Assembly: GCA_016806145.1 (NCBI GenBank)
Contig: CP063166.1
Coordinates: 682,001 to 746,000 of the forward strand
Origin: Variovorax paradoxus
GTDB taxonomy: Bacteria; Pseudomonadota; Gammaproteobacteria; Burkholderiales; Burkholderiaceae_C
DNA length: 64,000 nucleotides
Reading direction: 5' to 3'
A model generated the notes under the pieces. It made no database searches. It saw nothing but the letters and a program-made list of their open reading frames with translations, and had not been told where the DNA came from. A program made the translations under genes and the position numbers. Below are positions 32,068-41,032 of the stretch, one piece after another; the stretch's first letter is position 1, and every line of letters starts with the position of its first letter.

Positions 32068-32076
32068 GCCGCAGCC

Positions 32077-33297
32077 TCAGCGTTGGGCAGCGACCGCGCG
32101 CGGCAGCAGCAGGAAGGCCGTGGTGCCCGCGGCCAGCATCAGCGCGATCGTGAGGAACACCGCGCGGAACGGCTCGACGCCGTTCGTGGCCGCCCACGAG
32201 GCGGCCACGCCGGTGGTCCACTGCATCAGCGAGACGCCGAGGAACATCGCCATGTTGAGCAGCGACAGCGCGCGCCCGGTCATCGCGGCCGGATAGGCGG
32301 CGCGCGTGTACGAGTACTGCAGCACCGAATAGCCCGAGAGCAGGCCGTAGAGGATCGGCAGGCCGATGTCGACCGCCAGCGACTGCGTGAACGCCATCAC
32401 CCCGAACATGACCGCGGCCACCGAGGCGCAGCCCATGAGCCAGCGCCCGCGGCGCGCGCCGCCGGGATCGAGCCGGCCGAACAGCGCCGGGCTGATCATG
32501 CCCGCGACGGTCATCACCAGCGCCACGTTGCCGCTGCTCACGAGCGAGAGCCCGTGGCGGTCGTGCAGCACCGGGCCGAGCCACAGGCCGCGCAAGGTGA
32601 TGAAGGCCGCATACGAGACGCAGGCGAAGCACAGCAGGCCCAGCGTGTGCGGCATCGCGAACAGCGGCAGCAGCTCGCGCACCGCCTGGCCCACCGTCTG
32701 GCGCTGCGTGGCCTGCGCATGCGGCGGCTCGTGCACGCGCCAGAACACGAAGCCCCACGACAGCACCGCGAAGCCCGCCAGGCAGGCATAGCCCGCGCGC
32801 CAGCTCGCGGCCTCGATCAAGAGCGCCAGCGGCGTGCCGGTGAACAGGATGCCCAGGCCCGCGAGGCTCATGACCAGGCCCGACATCGCGGTGAAGCGCG
32901 CGGCCTCGAAGTGGCGCGCGATGAACACGGTGCAGGCCAGGAAGGCCGGCGCGCAGCCGACGCCGATCATCGCCTGGCCCAGCAGCAGCGCATGGAAGCT
33001 CGGCGCCAGCGCGCACAGCACCGCGCCCGCGATCGCGAGCGGAAAGGCCGTGAGCACGGTGCGGCGCACGCCGTACATGTCGATCGACACGCCCATCGCG
33101 AGCTGCGTGGCGCCGAACATGAAGTGGAAGGTGCCGGCCCACAGGCCGAGTGCCTGCGCCGTGAGGCCGAAGTGCTGCGAGAGCGGCGTGGCCATCATCG
33201 CGCCAACGGTGCGGAAGGCCTGGCTCAGCGCGAAGGCCGAGGCCAGCACGATCAGCATCGAGGTGGCCGAACGTGCGCGGGCCGGGGAGAACGTCAT
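32077..33297 (-). CDS. Major facilitator superfamily transporter
   Basis: This 406-residue, 12-segment MFS protein has a motif A-like stretch (GVSIDMYGVRRTVLTAFPLA) after segment 2 and no recognisable soluble domain. The substrate is unknown. It may be an exporter or a metabolite carrier. It lies 94 bp downstream of glcB on the same strand, with a glcB terminator between them, so it is probably a separate unit. It converges on the unknown gene pair with 9 bp between the stop codons. Confidence 0.85.
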   Translation of the reverse strand: MTFSPARARSATSMLIVLASAFALSQAFRTVGAMMATPLSQHFGLTAQALGLWAGTFHFMFGATQLAMGVSIDMYGVRRTVLTAFPLAIAGAVLCALAPSFHALLLGQAMIGVGCAPAFLACTVFIARHFEAARFTAMSGLVMSLAGLGILFTGTPLALLIEAASWRAGYACLAGFAVLSWGFVFWRVHEPPHAQATQRQTVGQAVRELLPLFAMPHTLGLLCFACVSYAAFITLRGLWLGPVLHDRHGLSLVSSGNVALVMTVAGMISPALFGRLDPGGARRGRWLMGCASVAAVMFGVMAFTQSLAVDIGLPILYGLLSGYSVLQYSYTRAAYPAAMTGRALSLLNMAMFLGVSLMQWTTGVAASWAATNGVEPFRAVFLTIALMLAAGTTAFLLLPRAVAAQR

Positions 33298-33342
33298 GGA
33301 GCAGCGGGAAACGGAGAGCGGCCCGCATCCTAACCAGCCATG

Positions 33343-33365
33343 AAAAACGGCGCCCGAAGGCGCCG
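33343..33365 (-). terminator. Rho-independent terminator of glcB
   Basis: CGGCGCC (33348-33354), a CGAA loop and GGCGCCG (33359-33365) form a 7-bp stem. On the minus strand the hairpin is followed by TTTTT (complement of 33343-33347). It lies 27 nt after the glcB stop codon. Confidence 0.9.
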
Positions 33366-33391
33366 CGTTTCGCGAGTCGTTCGCTCGGCGA

Positions 33392-35566
33392 TCAGGCTTC
33401 GCCCTTGACCTTCAGGCGCCAGGCGTGCAGCAGCGGCTCGGTGTAGCCGCTGGGCTGCTCGATGCCCTTGAACACCAGGTCCTGCGCGGCCTTGTAGGCG
33501 GCCGAGGTATCGAAGTGGCCGGCCATCGGCTGGTACAGCGGGTCGCTGGCGTTCTGCCCGTCGACCACCTTGGCCATGCGCTGAAAGGTCTCGTCGACCT
33601 GCGCCTTCGTGACCACGCCGTGCAGCAGCCAGTTGGCGATGTGCTGGCTCGAGATGCGCAGCGTGGCGCGGTCTTCCATCAGGCCCACGTCGTGGATGTC
33701 GGGCACCTTCGAGCAGCCCACGCCCTGGTCGATCCAGCGCACCACGTAGCCCAGGATGCCCTGCACGTTGTTGTCGATCTCCTGCTGCTTCTCGGCCTCG
33801 GTCCACTTGGCTTCGGCGGCGATCGGCACCTGCAGCAGCGCGTTCAGGATGTTGTCGCGCTCGGCATCGGCGTCGATCTTCTCGAGCTCCTGCTGCACCG
33901 CGGTCACGCTGACCTGGTGGTAGTGCAGCGCATGCAGCGTGGCGGCGGTGGGCGAGGGCACCCAGGCGGTGTTGGCGCCGGCCTTCGGGTGGCCGATCTT
34001 CTGCTCGAGCATGGCGGCCATCAGGTCGGGCATGGCCCACATGCCCTTGCCGATCTGCGCCTTGCCGCGCAGGCCGCACGACAGGCCGACCAGCACGTTG
34101 TTCTTCTCGTAGGCGCCGATCCAGGCGCTGGCCTTCATGTCGCCCTTGCGGATCATCGGGCCGCCCTGCATGGCGGTGTGCATCTCGTCGCCGGTGCGGT
34201 CGAGGAAGCCGGTGTTGATGAAGGCCACGCGCGCGGCGGCCTCGGCGATGCAGGCCTTGAGGTTCACGCTGGTGCGGCGCTCCTCGTCCATGATGCCGAG
34301 CTTCACGGTGTTGGCCGGCAGGCCCAGCAGCTGCTCGACGCGGCCGAACAGCTCGCTCGCGAAGGCCACTTCGGCCGGGCCGTGCATCTTGGGCTTGACG
34401 ATGTAGATGCTGCCGGTGCGCGAGTTGCCCTTGCGCTTGAGGTCGATCATCGCGATGGTGGTGGTCACCACGGCATCGAGGATGCCTTCGGGGATTTCCT
34501 TGCCGCCGTCGTACAGCACGGCCGGGTTGGTCATCAGGTGGCCCACGTTGCGCAGGAACATCAGCGAGCGGCCATGCAGCTTGATCGGCTGGCCGTTGGC
34601 GCCGGTGTATTCGCGGTCGGGGTTGAGGCCGCGCGTGAAGGTCTTGCCGCCCTTGGCGACTTCTTCCGTCAGCGTGCCCTGCACGATGCCGAGCCAGTTC
34701 GAGTAGGCGACCACCTTGTCGGCGGCATCGACCACGGCCACCGAGTCCTCGAGGTCGAGGATGGTCGACAGCGCGGCCTCGAGCACCAGGTCGCTGACGC
34801 CGGCGGCGTCGCTCTTGCCGATCGGCGTGGAGCGGTCGATGCGGATGTCGAGGTGGATGCCGTTGTGCTTGAGCAGCACCGACGACGGGGCCGCGGCATC
34901 GCCCTGGTAGCCGACGAACTGCGAGGGATCGGCCAGCGCGGTGCTGCTGCTCTGCAGCGCGACGACCAGCTGGCCGTCCTTCACGCTGTAGCCGGTGGCG
35001 TTCTTGTGCGAGCCGTTGACCAGCGGCGCGGCCTGGTCGAGCACGTTGCGCGCGAACTCGATGACCTTGGCGCCGCGCACGGGGTTGTAGCCCTTGCCCT
35101 TCTCTGCGCCGTCGGTCTCGGGAATGGCGTCGGTGCCGTAGAGCGCGTCGTACAGCGAGCCCCAGCGCGCGTTGGCGGCGTTGAGCGCGTAGCGCGCGTT
35201 GAGGATCGGCACCACGAGCTGCGGGCCGGCCTGCTGCGCCAGTTCGGCGTCGACGTTGGCGGTGGTCGCCTTCGCGCCCTTGGGTTGCGGCAGCAGGTAG
35301 CCGATCTTCTCGAGGAAGGCGCGGTAGGCCGGCATGTCGGCGATCGGGCCGGGGTTCTTCTTGTGCCAGGCGTCGAGTTCGCTCTGCAGGCGGTCGCGCT
35401 CGGCGAGCAGCGCCACGTTCTTGGGCGCGAGGTCGGTGACGATGGCGTCGAAACCCTTCCAGAAGGTCTCGCTGGCCACGCCGCTGGCGGGCAGCACCTT
35501 CTCCTCGACGAAGCGGTGGAGTTCGGTCGCGACCTGGAGTCCGTGGGCGGTGGTGCGGGCGGTCAT
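33392..35566 (-). CDS. glcB: Malate synthase G
   Basis: GlcB condenses glyoxylate with acetyl-CoA to malate, the second step of the glyoxylate bypass and the route for glycolate use. The 724-residue length is that of isoform G. Recognisable segments are [44 protein letters not shown], and [19 protein letters not shown] with the catalytic acidic cluster. GAGGAG sits 7 nt before the ATG at 35566. No glcC or LysR regulator is adjacent, unlike some relatives. It is divergent from a HisC-like gene across 297 bp. Confidence 0.97.
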   Translation of the reverse strand: MTARTTAHGLQVATELHRFVEEKVLPASGVASETFWKGFDAIVTDLAPKNVALLAERDRLQSELDAWHKKNPGPIADMPAYRAFLEKIGYLLPQPKGAKATTANVDAELAQQAGPQLVVPILNARYALNAANARWGSLYDALYGTDAIPETDGAEKGKGYNPVRGAKVIEFARNVLDQAAPLVNGSHKNATGYSVKDGQLVVALQSSSTALADPSQFVGYQGDAAAPSSVLLKHNGIHLDIRIDRSTPIGKSDAAGVSDLVLEAALSTILDLEDSVAVVDAADKVVAYSNWLGIVQGTLTEEVAKGGKTFTRGLNPDREYTGANGQPIKLHGRSLMFLRNVGHLMTNPAVLYDGGKEIPEGILDAVVTTTIAMIDLKRKGNSRTGSIYIVKPKMHGPAEVAFASELFGRVEQLLGLPANTVKLGIMDEERRTSVNLKACIAEAAARVAFINTGFLDRTGDEMHTAMQGGPMIRKGDMKASAWIGAYEKNNVLVGLSCGLRGKAQIGKGMWAMPDLMAAMLEQKIGHPKAGANTAWVPSPTAATLHALHYHQVSVTAVQQELEKIDADAERDNILNALLQVPIAAEAKWTEAEKQQEIDNNVQGILGYVVRWIDQGVGCSKVPDIHDVGLMEDRATLRISSQHIANWLLHGVVTKAQVDETFQRMAKVVDGQNASDPLYQPMAGHFDTSAAYKAAQDLVFKGIEQPSGYTEPLLHAWRLKVKGEA

Positions 35567-35863
35567 GTTTTCTCCTCGGGGACGAAATGCGATGCGGGGG
35601 ATGTATTCGGATTCGGGGCGCGCGCATGCGCGATCCATAAGCTCCACTTTATTGCATACCGTAGTGAAGAGTAATAGCTCAAAGCGGGATTAATCGATGA
35701 CAAAAATGAATGTAATCGGCGCCGCTCACCGCCATTGCGTTCACCCGCGGCCTGCAATGCGTTCACCCGCCCGCCACCGCGGGAAGGGTAGGCCCCGATG
35801 GCCACGCGGGGCCGGCCGGATAAATTTAACTTCTTAAATAAATCCGCCTTCTGTACCGACGAC
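35567..35863. promoter_or_regulatory. A/T-rich divergent promoter region between glcB and the aminotransferase gene
   Basis: The region 35640-35720 is clearly richer in A and T than its surroundings. Read on the minus strand, TTGAGC followed about 18 nt later by TATGCA could be a glcB promoter. On the plus side TTAAATAAAT (35834-35843) lies just ahead of the aminotransferase gene. No gene or defined operator is recognised here. Confidence 0.4.
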
Positions 35864-36853
35864 ATGACCGCCCCGAAGATCCTCCTGGCCTCCAACGAAA
35901 ACCCGCTCGGCATGCCCGAATCGGCGCGCCGCGCGGCCGCCGACGCGCTCGCGGGCGCCGGCACCTACCCCGACAGCAACGGCAGCGCGCTCAAGCAGGC
36001 GCTGGCCGCGCGCCTGGACGTGCCGCCCGAATGGCTGGTGCTGGGCAGCGGCTCGAGCGAGATCCTCGAGCTGGCCGCGCAGGTCAGCCTGAAGCCGGGC
36101 GAGAGCGTGGTCTATTCGCAGTACGGCTTCGTGGTCTACGCCCAGGCCACGGCGCACGCCCATGCGCGCGCCACCGTGGTGCCGGCGCGCGACTTCGGCC
36201 ACGACCTCGACGCGATGCGCGCGGCGATCGGCGAGGACACGCAACTGGTCTTCGTCGCCAACCCCAACAACCCCACCGGCAGCTTCATCGAGGCCGCGCC
36301 GCTCGAGGCCTTCCTGCAGTCGGTGCCGGCGCACGTGACGGTGCTGCTCGACGAGGCCTACACCGAGTACCTCGCGCCCGCGCAGCGCTACGACAGCATC
36401 GGCTGGGTGCGGCGGCTGCCGAACCTGATCGTGGCGCGCACCTTCTCCAAGGCCTTCGGCCTCGCGGGCCTGCGCATCGGCTACGGCGTGGCGCAGCCCG
36501 CGCTGGCCGCGCGCATGAACGCGCAGCGCCCGCGCTTCAACGTCACGACGCCGGCGCTGGCCGCGGCCACGGCCGCGCTGGGCGACGCGGACTTCCTCGC
36601 GCGCAGCTACGAACTCAACACCGCCGGGCGCGCGCAGCTCGCCGCGGGCTTCGACGAACTCGGCCTCGCGCACCTGCCCTCGTCGGGCAACTTCCTGGCG
36701 GTGAAGGTGGGCGACAGCGCCGCGGTGCATGCGCGCCTGCTGGCCGCGGGCATCGAGGTCTCGCTGCTGGGCAACTACGGCCTGGGCGAATGGCTGCGCG
36801 TCTCGGTCGGCCTGCCCGAGCAGAACCGCGCGCTGCTGGCCGCCTTGCGCTGA
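35864..36853 (+). CDS. HisC-like aminotransferase (class I/II)
   Basis: This 329-residue PLP enzyme belongs to the histidinol-phosphate aminotransferase branch of fold type I. It shows LASNENPLGMPESA at the N-terminus, VFVANPNNPTGS, LLDEAYTEY and the PLP lysine K196 in TFSKAFGLAGLRIGYG. There are no other his genes here, so it may act on histidinol phosphate or on aromatic amino acids. An upstream ATG at 35798 would add 22 residues with no family resemblance; the ATG at 35864 is preferred. No ribosome-binding site is obvious. Confidence 0.88.
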   Translation: MTAPKILLASNENPLGMPESARRAAADALAGAGTYPDSNGSALKQALAARLDVPPEWLVLGSGSSEILELAAQVSLKPGESVVYSQYGFVVYAQATAHAHARATVVPARDFGHDLDAMRAAIGEDTQLVFVANPNNPTGSFIEAAPLEAFLQSVPAHVTVLLDEAYTEYLAPAQRYDSIGWVRRLPNLIVARTFSKAFGLAGLRIGYGVAQPALAARMNAQRPRFNVTTPALAAATAALGDADFLARSYELNTAGRAQLAAGFDELGLAHLPSSGNFLAVKVGDSAAVHARLLAAGIEVSLLGNYGLGEWLRVSVGLPEQNRALLAALR

Positions 36854-36927
36854 AGAACGAAGAAATCCAGGGACGACGACACGACAACAACGCGACAGAC
36901 CATCCACCCCCGAGGAGACAGACCCCC

Positions 36928-37896
36928 ATGAAACGCCGTCAGTTCGCAGCGCAGGCCGCTGCATTCGCCACCGCCGCCGCCATCGCGCCGCGGTCCTTCG
37001 CGCAGGAGCGCACCCTGCGCATCCTGGTGGGCTTCCCGCCCGGTGGCTCGGCCGACGTGGTCGCGCGCCTGCTGGCCGACAAGATGCGCGTGACGCTCAA
37101 CCAGAACGTCATCATCGACAACAAGCCCGGCGCGGCCGGCCGGCTCGCGCTCGCCGAGGTCAAGCGCTCGGCGCCCGACGGCAACACGCTGGTGTTCTCG
37201 CCGAGCGGCGCGCTGGTGATCCATCCGTGGCTCTACCCGAGCCTCGGCTACGACCCGGTCAAGGACTTCACGCCGGTCGCGCTCGCGGGCACCTTCGACT
37301 TCGCGGTCACGGCCGGCCCCGGCGCGCCGGCCGGCGACCTGAAGGCCGTGCTGGCCTGGATGAAGGCCAACCCCACCAAGGCCAACTACGCGACCTCGGG
37401 CGCGGGCACCGTGCCGCACTTCGCGGGCCAACTGCTGGCGCAGGCCTCGGGCGTGCCGATGACGCACGTGGCCTACCGCGGCGGCGCGCCGGCCGCGCAG
37501 GACCTGATCGGCGGCCAGGTGCCGCTGATGGTCGACACGGCCTCGGAGACCATCGAGCACCACCGCGCGGGCAAGGTGCGCATCCTCGCGATGACCGGCG
37601 CGCAGCGCAACCGCTCGCTGCCCGAGGTGCCCACGCTCAAGGAGGCCGGCATCGACGTCACGGCCAATGCCTTCTTCGGCCTCTACGGCCCGGCGGGCCT
37701 GCCGGCCGAGACGGTGCAGCGCCTCGACCGCGCCGTGGCCGAGTCGCTGCGCGCGCCCGACGTGCAGGAACGCATCTACGCGCTGGGCCTGGTGCCCACG
37801 CACGCCGGCCCGGCCGAACTCGCCGCCACGCAGGCGGCGCACCTGAAGATGTGGGAGCTGCCGATCAAGAACTCGGGCTTCAAGGCCGAGGGCTGA
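36928..37896 (+). CDS. Tripartite tricarboxylate transporter (Bug/TctC) binding protein
   Basis: This 322-residue periplasmic receptor has a signal peptide (MKRRQFAAQAAAFATAAA...FAQ, with an RRQF twin-arginine-like start) and the TctC fold: ILVGFPPGGSADVVARLLA, IIDNKPGAAG and the YDPVKDFTPVA segment. Family members bind carboxylates or other small acids for TctAB permeases, but no TctA or TctB gene is in the window. GAGGAG lies about 10 nt ahead of the ATG. It follows the HisC-like gene by 74 nt and ends at a dispersed inverted repeat. Confidence 0.93.
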   Translation: MKRRQFAAQAAAFATAAAIAPRSFAQERTLRILVGFPPGGSADVVARLLADKMRVTLNQNVIIDNKPGAAGRLALAEVKRSAPDGNTLVFSPSGALVIHPWLYPSLGYDPVKDFTPVALAGTFDFAVTAGPGAPAGDLKAVLAWMKANPTKANYATSGAGTVPHFAGQLLAQASGVPMTHVAYRGGAPAAQDLIGGQVPLMVDTASETIEHHRAGKVRILAMTGAQRNRSLPEVPTLKEAGIDVTANAFFGLYGPAGLPAETVQRLDRAVAESLRAPDVQERIYALGLVPTHAGPAELAATQAAHLKMWELPIKNSGFKAEG

Positions 37897-37915
37897 AGCC
37901 GAACAGCCGAACAGC

Positions 37916-38037
37916 CGGACAGCCGAACGCAGAAGGAAGACAAAAACTACGCAGAGGTCGCAGAAGGAAAACCATTTTTTGGCTGTTCCTTTCGCGACTT
38001 CTGCGAAATCTTCGCGACCTCTGCGTTCGGCTGTCCG
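37916..38037. terminator. Inverted repeat between convergent genes; dispersed repeat family, copy 2
   Basis: Arms 37916-37933 and 38020-38037 (CGGACAGCCGAACGCAGA and complement) are perfect over 18 bp and nearly identical to those at 15230-15296. An inner pair, GCAGAGGTCGCAGAAGG near 37951 with its imperfect complement near 38000-38025, and a T6 run at 37975-37980 add structure. It separates the convergent TctC and IclR genes. Confidence 0.7.
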
Positions 38038-38048
38038 ATCCCGCTTTC

Positions 38049-38789
38049 CTAAACCAGCCCGGTCAGCTCGCGCGCCGCCGCGCGCACCGCCTCGGCGTGG
38101 CGCGCGTCGTAGCGGTGCGCGGGCATGGTCAAGGTGACCGCCGCGGCCAGGCGGCCGTCGCCATGGAACACCGGCGCCGAGATGCCCGCGAGCTCGGCGC
38201 TGCGGTCGCCCACCAGCGCGCAGAAGCCCTGCGCGCGGATCTCCTCGTAGCGCCGGCGCTCGGCCGCGGCGCGCGGCAGCTCGGCCTCGGGCCCCCAGGC
38301 GATCAGCACGCGCGCGCCCGCGCCGCGGTCGTTGGGCAGCAGGTCGCCGGCGCGCACGTGGTCGCGCACCACCTGCGGCGAATCGACGCGGAACTGGCAC
38401 AGCCGCACCCAGCCCGTGCCCTGCGGCTGCCGCACGTGGTAGGCCGCGCTCTCGCCGGTGGCCGCGACCAGCGCGCGCAGCACCGGCAGCACGATGCGGT
38501 CGAGCGACTGCGCGGCCGCGTAGAGCCCGTGCAGCCGCGCGATCTCCGAACCGAGCGCGTAGCGGCCGTCGTCCTGGCGGCGGATCAGCCGTGCGTGCTC
38601 GAGCGAGGCCAGGAGGCGCAGCACCGTGCTCTTGTAGAGCTGCGTGCGCTCGGCGAACTGCGCGAGCGACAGCGCCTCGTCGCCGGGGCGGAAGGCGCCG
38701 AGCAGACTCAAGGCACGGTCGACCGCGGCCGCGCCACCGGGCGCGGCATCGCGGTCGGACATCGATTCGGTCTGGGCTTTGCGGGGCAT
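38049..38789 (-). CDS. IclR-family transcriptional regulator
   Basis: This 246-residue regulator has a winged helix (AAAVDRALSLLGAF, LSLAQFAERTQLYKSTVLRLLASLE) and the C-terminal IclR effector domain. It is divergent from the lyase/CoA-transferase/TctC operon and very likely controls it by an acid or acyl-CoA inducer. I use the ATG at 38789; an ATG at 38762 is also possible, and the frame open to 38876 would run into the promoter of the divergent operon. Confidence 0.88.
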   Translation of the reverse strand: MPRKAQTESMSDRDAAPGGAAAVDRALSLLGAFRPGDEALSLAQFAERTQLYKSTVLRLLASLEHARLIRRQDDGRYALGSEIARLHGLYAAAQSLDRIVLPVLRALVAATGESAAYHVRQPQGTGWVRLCQFRVDSPQVVRDHVRAGDLLPNDRGAGARVLIAWGPEAELPRAAAERRRYEEIRAQGFCALVGDRSAELAGISAPVFHGDGRLAAAVTLTMPAHRYDARHAEAVRAAARELTGLV

Positions 38790-38805
38790 GGGCGGGGCCT
38801 GTGGC

Positions 38806-38835
38806 TTGACAGCGATGCCGGGGGCGGCGTCTAAT
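38806..38835 (+). promoter_or_regulatory. Strong sigma-70-type promoter of the lyase/CoA-transferase operon
   Basis: TTGACA (38806-38811, a perfect -35 hexamer) is followed after 18 nt by TCTAAT (38830-38835, -10). Transcription would start near 38842, about 68 nt before the ATG. The operator-like repeats lie downstream of this start, where a bound regulator would block elongation or promoter clearance. Confidence 0.75.
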
Positions 38836-38853
38836 TCTGTTCTGCAAAATATA

Positions 38854-38902
38854 GTTCTGTCAGATAGAACTGTCAAATAGAGCCTTCAAATAGAACCGTC
38901 AA
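38854..38902. promoter_or_regulatory. Probable IclR operator: dyad plus three 13-bp tandem repeats
   Basis: GTTCT-N7-AGAAC (38854-38870) is a perfect dyad. It runs into three contiguous 13-bp units: ATAGAACTGTCAA (38864-38876), ATAGAGCCTTCAA (38877-38889) and ATAGAACCGTCAA (38890-38902). The spacing suggests repeated protein contacts just over one helical turn apart. The likely ligand is the divergent IclR protein. Confidence 0.65.
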
Positions 38903-38909
38903 ATTTCCG

Positions 38910-39845
38910 ATGACAACCCCAGATGTGCTCATCAGCGAGGTCGGTCCGCGCGACGGCCTCCAATCGGTCGCGGCCACCATGCCCACGGCCGACAAATTGC
39001 GCTGGATCGATGCGCTGCACGCCGCCGGCGTGCGCGAGATCGAGGTCGCCTCCTTCGTGCCCGCGAAGCTGCTGCCCCAGATGGCCGACGCGGCCGAGGT
39101 GGTGCGCCATGCGATCACCTTGCCCGGCCTCGTCGTGATGGCGCTGGTGCCCAACCGCAAGGGCGCGCAGGCCGCGCTCGAGGCCGGCGTGCACAAGCTC
39201 ACCATGCCGGTGTCGGCCAGCGTGGCGCACTCGCTGGCCAACGTGCGCAAGACGCCCACCGAGATGGTCGAGGAGGTGCGTGCCATCGCCGAGCTGCGGC
39301 GCGCGATCGCGCCCCAGGTGAAGCTCGAGGCCAGCATCTCCACCGCCTTCGGCTGCACCCTGCAGGGCCTGGTGCCCGAGGACGACGTGATCCGCCTCGC
39401 GGCCCAGTGCATCGAGGCCGGCGCCGACGAGTCGGGCCTGTCGGACACCGTGGGCTATGCCAATCCCGCCCAGGTGCGGCGGCTGTTCAAGCGGCTGCGC
39501 GCCGAGCTCGGCGCCCATGCCGGCGCGGCCCACATGCACAACACGCGCGGCCTCGGCATCGCCAACTGCCTCGCGGCCTGGGACGAGGGCGTGCGCACCT
39601 TCGACGCCTCGCTCGGCGGCCTCGGCGGCTGCCCCTATGCGCCCGGCGCCTCGGGCAACGCGGTCACCGAGGACCTGGTCTTCATGTTCGAGGCCATGGG
39701 CGTGCGCACCGGCATCGACATCGAGAAACTCATCGCGGCGCGCGCGCCGCTCATGGCCGGCTTGCCCGGCGAACCGGTCTACGGCATGACGCCCGAGGCC
39801 GGCCTGCCCAAGGGCTTCGCCCAGGAGAACACCGCACATGGCTGA
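38910..39845 (+). CDS. Hydroxymethylglutaryl-CoA lyase family protein
   Basis: This 311-residue aldolase-type enzyme cleaves a 3-hydroxyacyl-CoA such as HMG-CoA to acetyl-CoA plus a keto acid. It has EVGPRDGLQ at the N-terminus, EVASFVPAKLLPQ, the metal site HMHNTRG (Asn where classical HMGL has Asp) and the catalytic Cys loop GGLGGCPYAPGASGN. The Asn change and the neighbouring CoA-transferase leave room for a related substrate such as citramalyl-CoA. There is no ribosome-binding site ahead of the ATG. The stop overlaps the next start by 8 nt. Confidence 0.88.
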   Translation: MTTPDVLISEVGPRDGLQSVAATMPTADKLRWIDALHAAGVREIEVASFVPAKLLPQMADAAEVVRHAITLPGLVVMALVPNRKGAQAALEAGVHKLTMPVSASVAHSLANVRKTPTEMVEEVRAIAELRRAIAPQVKLEASISTAFGCTLQGLVPEDDVIRLAAQCIEAGADESGLSDTVGYANPAQVRRLFKRLRAELGAHAGAAHMHNTRGLGIANCLAAWDEGVRTFDASLGGLGGCPYAPGASGNAVTEDLVFMFEAMGVRTGIDIEKLIAARAPLMAGLPGEPVYGMTPEAGLPKGFAQENTAHG

Positions 39846-41028
39846 CACCAATCCGCTGCCCTACGCCGGCGTGCGCGTGGTCGAGTTCACCCACATGGTG
39901 ATGGGGCCGACCTGCGGCCTGATCCTGGCCGACCTCGGCGCCGAGGTCATCAAGGTCGAGCCGGTCGAGGGCGACAACACGCGCCGCCTGCTCGGCTCGG
40001 GCGCCGGCTTTTTCCCGACCTTCAACCGCAACAAGAAGAGCATCGCGCTCGACCTCAAGCAGCCCGAGGGCATCGAGGCCGCGCTGCGGCTGATCGCCAC
40101 GGCCGACATCGTGAGCGAGAACTTCAAGCCCGGCACGATGAAGAAGCTGGGCCTGGACTACGACACGCTCAAGACCCTGCACCCGGGTCTGATCTACGTG
40201 AGCCACAAGGGCTTCCTGCCCGGCCCCTACGACCACCGCACCGCGCTCGACGAGGTGGTGCAGATGATGGGCGGCCTGGCCTACATGACCGGCCGCTCGG
40301 GCGATCCGCTGCGCGCGGGCACCAGCGTCAACGACATCATGGGCGGCATGTTCGGCGCCATCGGCGCGATGGCCGCGCTGCGCCAGCGCGAGCTCACGGG
40401 CAAGGGCTGCGAGGTGCAGTCGGCGCTGTTCGAGAACAACGTGTTCCTGGTGGCGCAGCACATGATGCAGTTCGCCGCCACCGGCAAGCCGGCCGACCCG
40501 ATGCCCAGCCGCATCTCGGCCTGGGCGGTGTACGACGTGTTCACGGTCAAGGACGGCGAGCAGATCTTCCTCGCGGCCGTCAGCGACAAGCAGTGGGCCG
40601 TGTTCTGCCAGGCCTTCGGCCTCGAGGAACTGGCGGCCGATCCGCGCCTGAAGACCAACAACGACCGCGTGCTGGCGCGCGAATGGATGATGCCGATCCT
40701 GCGCTCGCACCTCGCCGGGCGCAGCGCGGCCGAGCTCGCCGCGGTGTTCGAGAAGAACGAGCTGCCGTTCGCGCCCATCACCAAGCCGCAGGCGCTGTTC
40801 GACGACCCGCACCTCAACGCCACCGGCGGCCTCGCGCCGGTGCGCATGAACGACGGCCACATGGCCAAGGTGCCGCTGGCACCGTTCACCCTCGACGGCG
40901 TGCGGCCCGGCATCCGCCTGCAGCCGCCGCGCCTGGGCGAACACACCGTCGAGCTGCTGCGCGAAGCCGGCTACGACGACGCAGCGATCGAGACGCTCCG
41001 GCGCCGCCACATCACCACAGGAGACTGA
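39838..41028 (+). CDS. CaiB/BaiF-type (family III) CoA-transferase
   Basis: This 396-residue enzyme transfers CoA between carboxylic acids. The family pattern includes VVEFTHMVMGPTCGLILADLGAEVIKVEP near the N-terminus and the acyl-accepting aspartate at about residue 166 in TSVNDIMGG. It overlaps the lyase gene by 8 nt and ends 4 nt before a TctC gene. The three together look like import, CoA activation and cleavage of a branched or hydroxylated dicarboxylic acid. Itaconate/mesaconate or leucine-type intermediates are candidate substrates, but this is inference. Confidence 0.9.
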   Translation: MADTNPLPYAGVRVVEFTHMVMGPTCGLILADLGAEVIKVEPVEGDNTRRLLGSGAGFFPTFNRNKKSIALDLKQPEGIEAALRLIATADIVSENFKPGTMKKLGLDYDTLKTLHPGLIYVSHKGFLPGPYDHRTALDEVVQMMGGLAYMTGRSGDPLRAGTSVNDIMGGMFGAIGAMAALRQRELTGKGCEVQSALFENNVFLVAQHMMQFAATGKPADPMPSRISAWAVYDVFTVKDGEQIFLAAVSDKQWAVFCQAFGLEELAADPRLKTNNDRVLAREWMMPILRSHLAGRSAAELAAVFEKNELPFAPITKPQALFDDPHLNATGGLAPVRMNDGHMAKVPLAPFTLDGVRPGIRLQPPRLGEHTVELLREAGYDDAAIETLRRRHITTGD

Positions 41029-41032
41029 TCCC

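Noticed and set aside
38864..38902. Possible CRISPR-like tandem repeats
   Set aside because: The units are 13 bp, directly contiguous and without spacers, and lie in a promoter; an operator array fits better.
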